Shown here: one piece after another, positions 6,810-9,053 of the stretch | How the letters are laid out: the number at the start of each line of letters is the position of its first letter | Numbering within the stretch: position 1 is the first letter of the stretch | DNA from: Euryarchaeota archaeon UBA175 | Lineage (GTDB): Archaea; Thermoplasmatota; Poseidoniia; Poseidoniales; Thalassarchaeaceae | Reading direction: 5' to 3' | Assembly (NCBI GenBank): GCA_002497895.1 | Contig: DAFD01000079.1 | Span: forward strand, 1-9,053 | DNA: 9,053 nucleotides | Program-made: the position numbers and the translations under genes | The notes under the pieces: model-generated | What the model saw: the letters and a program-made list of their open reading frames with translations, nothing else | What the model was told of the DNA's origin: nothing | The model's database searches: none

Positions 6810-6816
6810 CACCTCA
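6810..6816 (-). promoter_or_regulatory. Shine-Dalgarno site that decides the cupredoxin-like gene start (TTG)
   Basis: On the minus strand GAGGTGA spans 6816-6810 and overlaps the TGA stop (6816-6814) of the upstream LVIVD-type gene. It sits 5 bp before TTG 6803. It is identical to the pheS site and implies that ribosomes finishing the propeller gene re-initiate here. Confidence 0.65.
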
Positions 6817-8781
6817 TTCATCAGTAGCCTCGGCCTCGTCGGACCAAAGAGCAGGATAGTGGTAGCGTGGGTCGTAGTCCTCATCGAACTGAACCACGTA
6901 GACTCCACTAACCATCTCAGAGATCATAACGAAGCCTCGTGGGTCGTATTGCAGACCCCAATCGAATGGAATCATGCACGAGGCCCAGCAATCAGCCATA
7001 TCGTAGCCGAGTTCGCTCGCTGGATCATCTATCCAAGTAGGTCCCGCAGGAAGGTAGTAGCCGAGAGTATGAGTCGGAGCGAGTTCAGAAATCGCTTGGA
7101 ATCCTCGCTCAGGTTCTGGGTAACCATTCTCCCAGACAAGCTCTTCCCAAATATGTCCATGGTCAGTTATCCACACACCTGCGTGATAGTGCGTCCAATA
7201 GACGTGACCACTCAACCCAGTATCTCCATTGTGAGGGCTGAATATGTATCCGCCTGGGATGTAGTGGTGAGGGTGAGTTGTCCCGTCAGCTAGGGTACTT
7301 TCGCCAGGTAACTTCCACTTGGAAACCAAGAACGGTTTGGCAGGATCAGTTGTATCTATGGTCCAAATGAATCCTGTATGGTTTGCGTTGGATCCATATT
7401 CCGGAGCGATGTAAGTGTAGTGCCTCCAATTCTCACTGTATGTGGCATCAGTAGGTCCTGTTCCACAATGTTCAGGCCAGGTCTCTACAGGGTCATACTC
7501 ACTGATTCCCGAACAAATAAGATTGTCTTGTGGGACCGCATAGTGGATGTTGTCATTTCCATCATTTGCGTTCAACCAAACATCAGGATCCATGTTTGCA
7601 TGACCACCGCCATCAGGCCCATACCATCCTGCATCATCTGTGGGGCAACCGAGCCAGCGGCCGGTTTCAGGGGGCCAGGAAATACCTAGAGGGTCTCCGA
7701 TTTGAGGCGGTTCAGAGACATCAACAAGTCTCAACCCCGCGCCCCAGTAGGAGACCGCCAGCATCTTTTGTTTGGTTATCGGGTGTATGAAAAACACGTT
7801 ATCGTGGTTGAAAATAGATCCTCCACAAGTTGTCTGAGGTTCGGGAGTATATCCTCCCCAACGAATGATTTCTCTGCTTGCGTTTTGTTGCTCATTGTTG
7901 TTTGTAGGATTCAGCCCTTCGAAATCGATTAGTGCATAGAATACTTGAGTGCCTTTGTAGAATGTCCCACTTGATCCCTCAACCATTTCTGGATAAGGGT
8001 CCGCACCGAATAGGAAAAGGTGACAATCATCTTGCCAAAGGGCAGTTGGATTTGCAGGCTCCCAATCGCAATAGACATGCAGGTCTTGGTTGTGGAAGCC
8101 TGCTGGAGGATTATCCCATTCCGCGACCTTAATCGGACTCGTCTTGTCTCCAACATAAATCAGGTCAAGTCTATTTGCTCCGCTGTTTGCATCGTCATCA
8201 TTTGGTATAGGGTCTAGTTCTGAGTTGGTTAATTCGTGATTTACCAAAACCCAATTATTGTCTGAGGTCACCTTGATGTCAATCATTCTAGCTATTTCTG
8301 CGTAGTAAGTTGACAGTAGTCGGATATCGTTAGGTCTGCTGATATCAAGTATTTCGAATTGGTTGTATGAAGACACGTATGCGAAGCATCCACCTGTTCC
8401 ATCTCCGTAAATTTCACAATCATCTAGGAAATTTCCTTCGATTGAGATTTCTGAATTATCTCCAGGAGTAGGTCCTGTATTCTTGAATTCATCAAAACAA
8501 GGCCTTCCAGCCACGTTATCTAATTCGGCTGGAGGTTTGACATTCCCATCACAATTCAAGTTGTGATAATCAATAAGCTGAGCATTTGGAGTTGCAAGCC
8601 TGTGAGCAAGTAGATCGCTGTGCGAGTGGTTCGCGTCTTCAATCTCCATTACTGGATCGACCCATTCCCAATCGTCGTCACTATCACCGTTTGGAGCGAA
8701 GACACCGATGCAACCACTGAGTGGTGCTGCAAGCATCAGGAAAGTCATCAGGAGAAGTGGAATAGAAGACAATCGGGACAT
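6814..8781 (-). CDS. LVIVD-repeat beta-propeller lipoprotein with histidine-dense segment
   Basis: The 655-residue product starts with a lipoprotein signal peptide ending in LSGC (Cys24), then an acidic linker with NHSHSD. It should be tethered outside the membrane. LVIVD-type blade signatures recur: FEILDISRPNDIRLLSTYY (142-160), LRLVDVSEPPQIGDP (350-364), WTIDTTDPAKPFLVSKWKLP (473-492) and a final GVYVVQFDEDYDP (626-638). This indicates a secreted beta-propeller. Residues 503-543 hold nine histidines (THPHHYIPGG, SPHNGD, SGHVYWTHYHAGVW, DHGH), a plausible metal site. About a dozen cysteines suggest disulfides. No enzyme can be assigned; it is not a clear SBP56/methanethiol oxidase, though that copper enzyme is also a propeller found with SCO genes. 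The ATG at 8781 has AGGTG 5 bp upstream; upstream in-frame residues look non-coding. It heads the run of coupled genes leading to the two SCO genes. Confidence 0.85.
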   Translation of the reverse strand: MSRLSSIPLLLMTFLMLAAPLSGCIGVFAPNGDSDDDWEWVDPVMEIEDANHSHSDLLAHRLATPNAQLIDYHNLNCDGNVKPPAELDNVAGRPCFDEFKNTGPTPGDNSEISIEGNFLDDCEIYGDGTGGCFAYVSSYNQFEILDISRPNDIRLLSTYYAEIARMIDIKVTSDNNWVLVNHELTNSELDPIPNDDDANSGANRLDLIYVGDKTSPIKVAEWDNPPAGFHNQDLHVYCDWEPANPTALWQDDCHLFLFGADPYPEMVEGSSGTFYKGTQVFYALIDFEGLNPTNNNEQQNASREIIRWGGYTPEPQTTCGGSIFNHDNVFFIHPITKQKMLAVSYWGAGLRLVDVSEPPQIGDPLGISWPPETGRWLGCPTDDAGWYGPDGGGHANMDPDVWLNANDGNDNIHYAVPQDNLICSGISEYDPVETWPEHCGTGPTDATYSENWRHYTYIAPEYGSNANHTGFIWTIDTTDPAKPFLVSKWKLPGESTLADGTTHPHHYIPGGYIFSPHNGDTGLSGHVYWTHYHAGVWITDHGHIWEELVWENGYPEPERGFQAISELAPTHTLGYYLPAGPTWIDDPASELGYDMADCWASCMIPFDWGLQYDPRGFVMISEMVSGVYVVQFDEDYDPRYHYPALWSDEAEATDE

Positions 8782-8786
8782 GGTCA

Positions 8787-8791
8787 CACCT
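8787..8791 (-). promoter_or_regulatory. Shine-Dalgarno site of the LVIVD lipoprotein gene
   Basis: AGGTG on the minus strand, 5 bp before the ATG at 8781, followed by TGACC. It supports that start over the longer open frame, whose 28 extra residues would precede the signal peptide. Confidence 0.6.
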
Positions 8792-8843
8792 ATGGCAGCA
8801 CCCTTGCCGTCGTCATCAAGCAATTCAATGCAACGGTGTTCAG

Positions 8844-8861
8844 CGCCCTCTATAGAGGGCG
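8844..8861. repeat. 18-bp perfect palindrome in the spacer between the two LVIVD-type genes
   Basis: CGCCCTCTATAGAGGGCG is a perfect inverted repeat with a central TATA. It lies 43 bp after the stop of the entering gene and 63 bp before the ATG of the next. No T-run follows it on either strand, so a simple terminator is unlikely. It could be an operator for a dimeric regulator, a palindromic TATA region, or an RNA hairpin between cistrons. The nearby minus-strand TTTATTT (about 8863-8870) is another candidate TATA element. Confidence 0.6.
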
Positions 8862-8903
8862 TCAAATAAACAACGAAATTTTCGAAATAGTGTTTTCACT
8901 CTC

Positions 8904-9053
8904 TCAGACAGCGAGAGGCTTGCCGTATGGTACATCGATGTCGAGTTGGACGATGTAGAGTCCGGTTGTAATGCAAGAGAGGTAAGTGTAACCCTCGTGG
9001 TACTCCGCCGCCCAGAGGAATGGTGTCCAGCCGAAGTCGTAGTACGAACTGTC
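8904..9053 (-). CDS. C-terminal end of a second LVIVD-type propeller protein (partial, runs off right edge)
   Basis: The minus strand is open from the window edge to TGA at 8906-8904 and encodes 49 residues. They resemble the last blade of the neighbouring 655-residue protein: DFGWTPFLWAAEYHEGYTY against PFDWGLQYDPRGFVMI, and TTGLYIVQLDIDVPYGKP against VSGVYVVQFDEDYDPRYH. The gene is therefore probably a tandem paralogue, also exported, with its start and signal peptide outside the window. One cysteine (residue 27 of the visible part) is present. Spacing of 122 bp to the next gene, with a palindrome between, leaves open whether both share one transcript. Confidence 0.75.
   Translation of the reverse strand, partial: DSSYYDFGWTPFLWAAEYHEGYTYLSCITTGLYIVQLDIDVPYGKPLAV

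Noticed and set aside
6804..6908. Longer N-terminus for the cupredoxin-like gene, starting at 6908
   Set aside because: The extra residues are antisense-free but lie inside the propeller gene's end in another frame, and they would bury the signal peptide behind an unrelated stretch; the SD supports 6803.
6814..8781. Direct assignment of the propeller as SBP56 / methanethiol oxidase
   Set aside because: The repeat style is LVIVD-type and I could not find the conserved SBP56 segments; only the SCO neighbourhood and the His content are reminiscent.
8844..8861. Palindrome as an intrinsic terminator
   Set aside because: No T-run follows on either strand, which archaeal termination normally needs.
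8782..8865. 28-residue N-terminal extension of the propeller lipoprotein
   Set aside because: It would put a charged segment ahead of the lipoprotein signal peptide and run into the palindrome; ATG 8781 has its own SD.

Overview
The window looks like a stretch of a marine planktonic euryarchaeal genome. My best guess is the Thermoplasmatota side, for example Marine Group II/III (Poseidoniia). The reasons are an archaeal/eukaryotic-type PheRS alpha subunit, strong archaeal GAGGTGA Shine-Dalgarno sites, a CCA-encoding tRNA-Thr, a bacterial-type FolD of the kind some euryarchaea carry, and several lipobox-bearing or membrane-anchored acidic exported proteins. The lineage is inferred from style, not from a search.

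Left half (1-3594) is housekeeping. The tail of an unrecognised gene overlaps a short DUF59/MIP18-type Fe-S assembly gene (SufT-like). This converges on folD, which lies just downstream of a tRNA-Thr(UGU) gene on the minus strand. Diverging from the tRNA, the plus strand carries a small two-helix membrane protein with a zinc ribbon, followed by pheS.

Right half (3595-9053) is entirely minus strand and devoted to the cell surface. In transcription order it holds: the C-terminus of an LVIVD-type beta-propeller protein (entering from the right edge), a 122-bp spacer with an 18-bp perfect palindrome, a full-length LVIVD-type lipoprotein with a histidine-dense segment, a cupredoxin-like membrane-anchored protein, and two tandem SCO1/SenC lipoproteins. 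The last four genes are joined by stop/start overlaps and look like one translationally coupled operon. A T-tract follows the second SCO gene. A separate gene for a single-pass protein with Ig-like beta domains comes next and converges on pheS.

The coupled genes suggest an extracytoplasmic copper-handling unit: two SCO copper chaperones, a cupredoxin-fold protein whose predicted mature N-terminus begins with His, and a His-rich propeller as a possible client. The most unusual point is that the two SCO paralogues carry different insertions at the same place, in the loop just before the copper-binding histidine. One insertion contains an EGF-like Cys module and the other a thrombospondin type-3-like Asp/Cys repeat. 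There is no gene-free stretch longer than 300 bases and no CRISPR array or mobile element.
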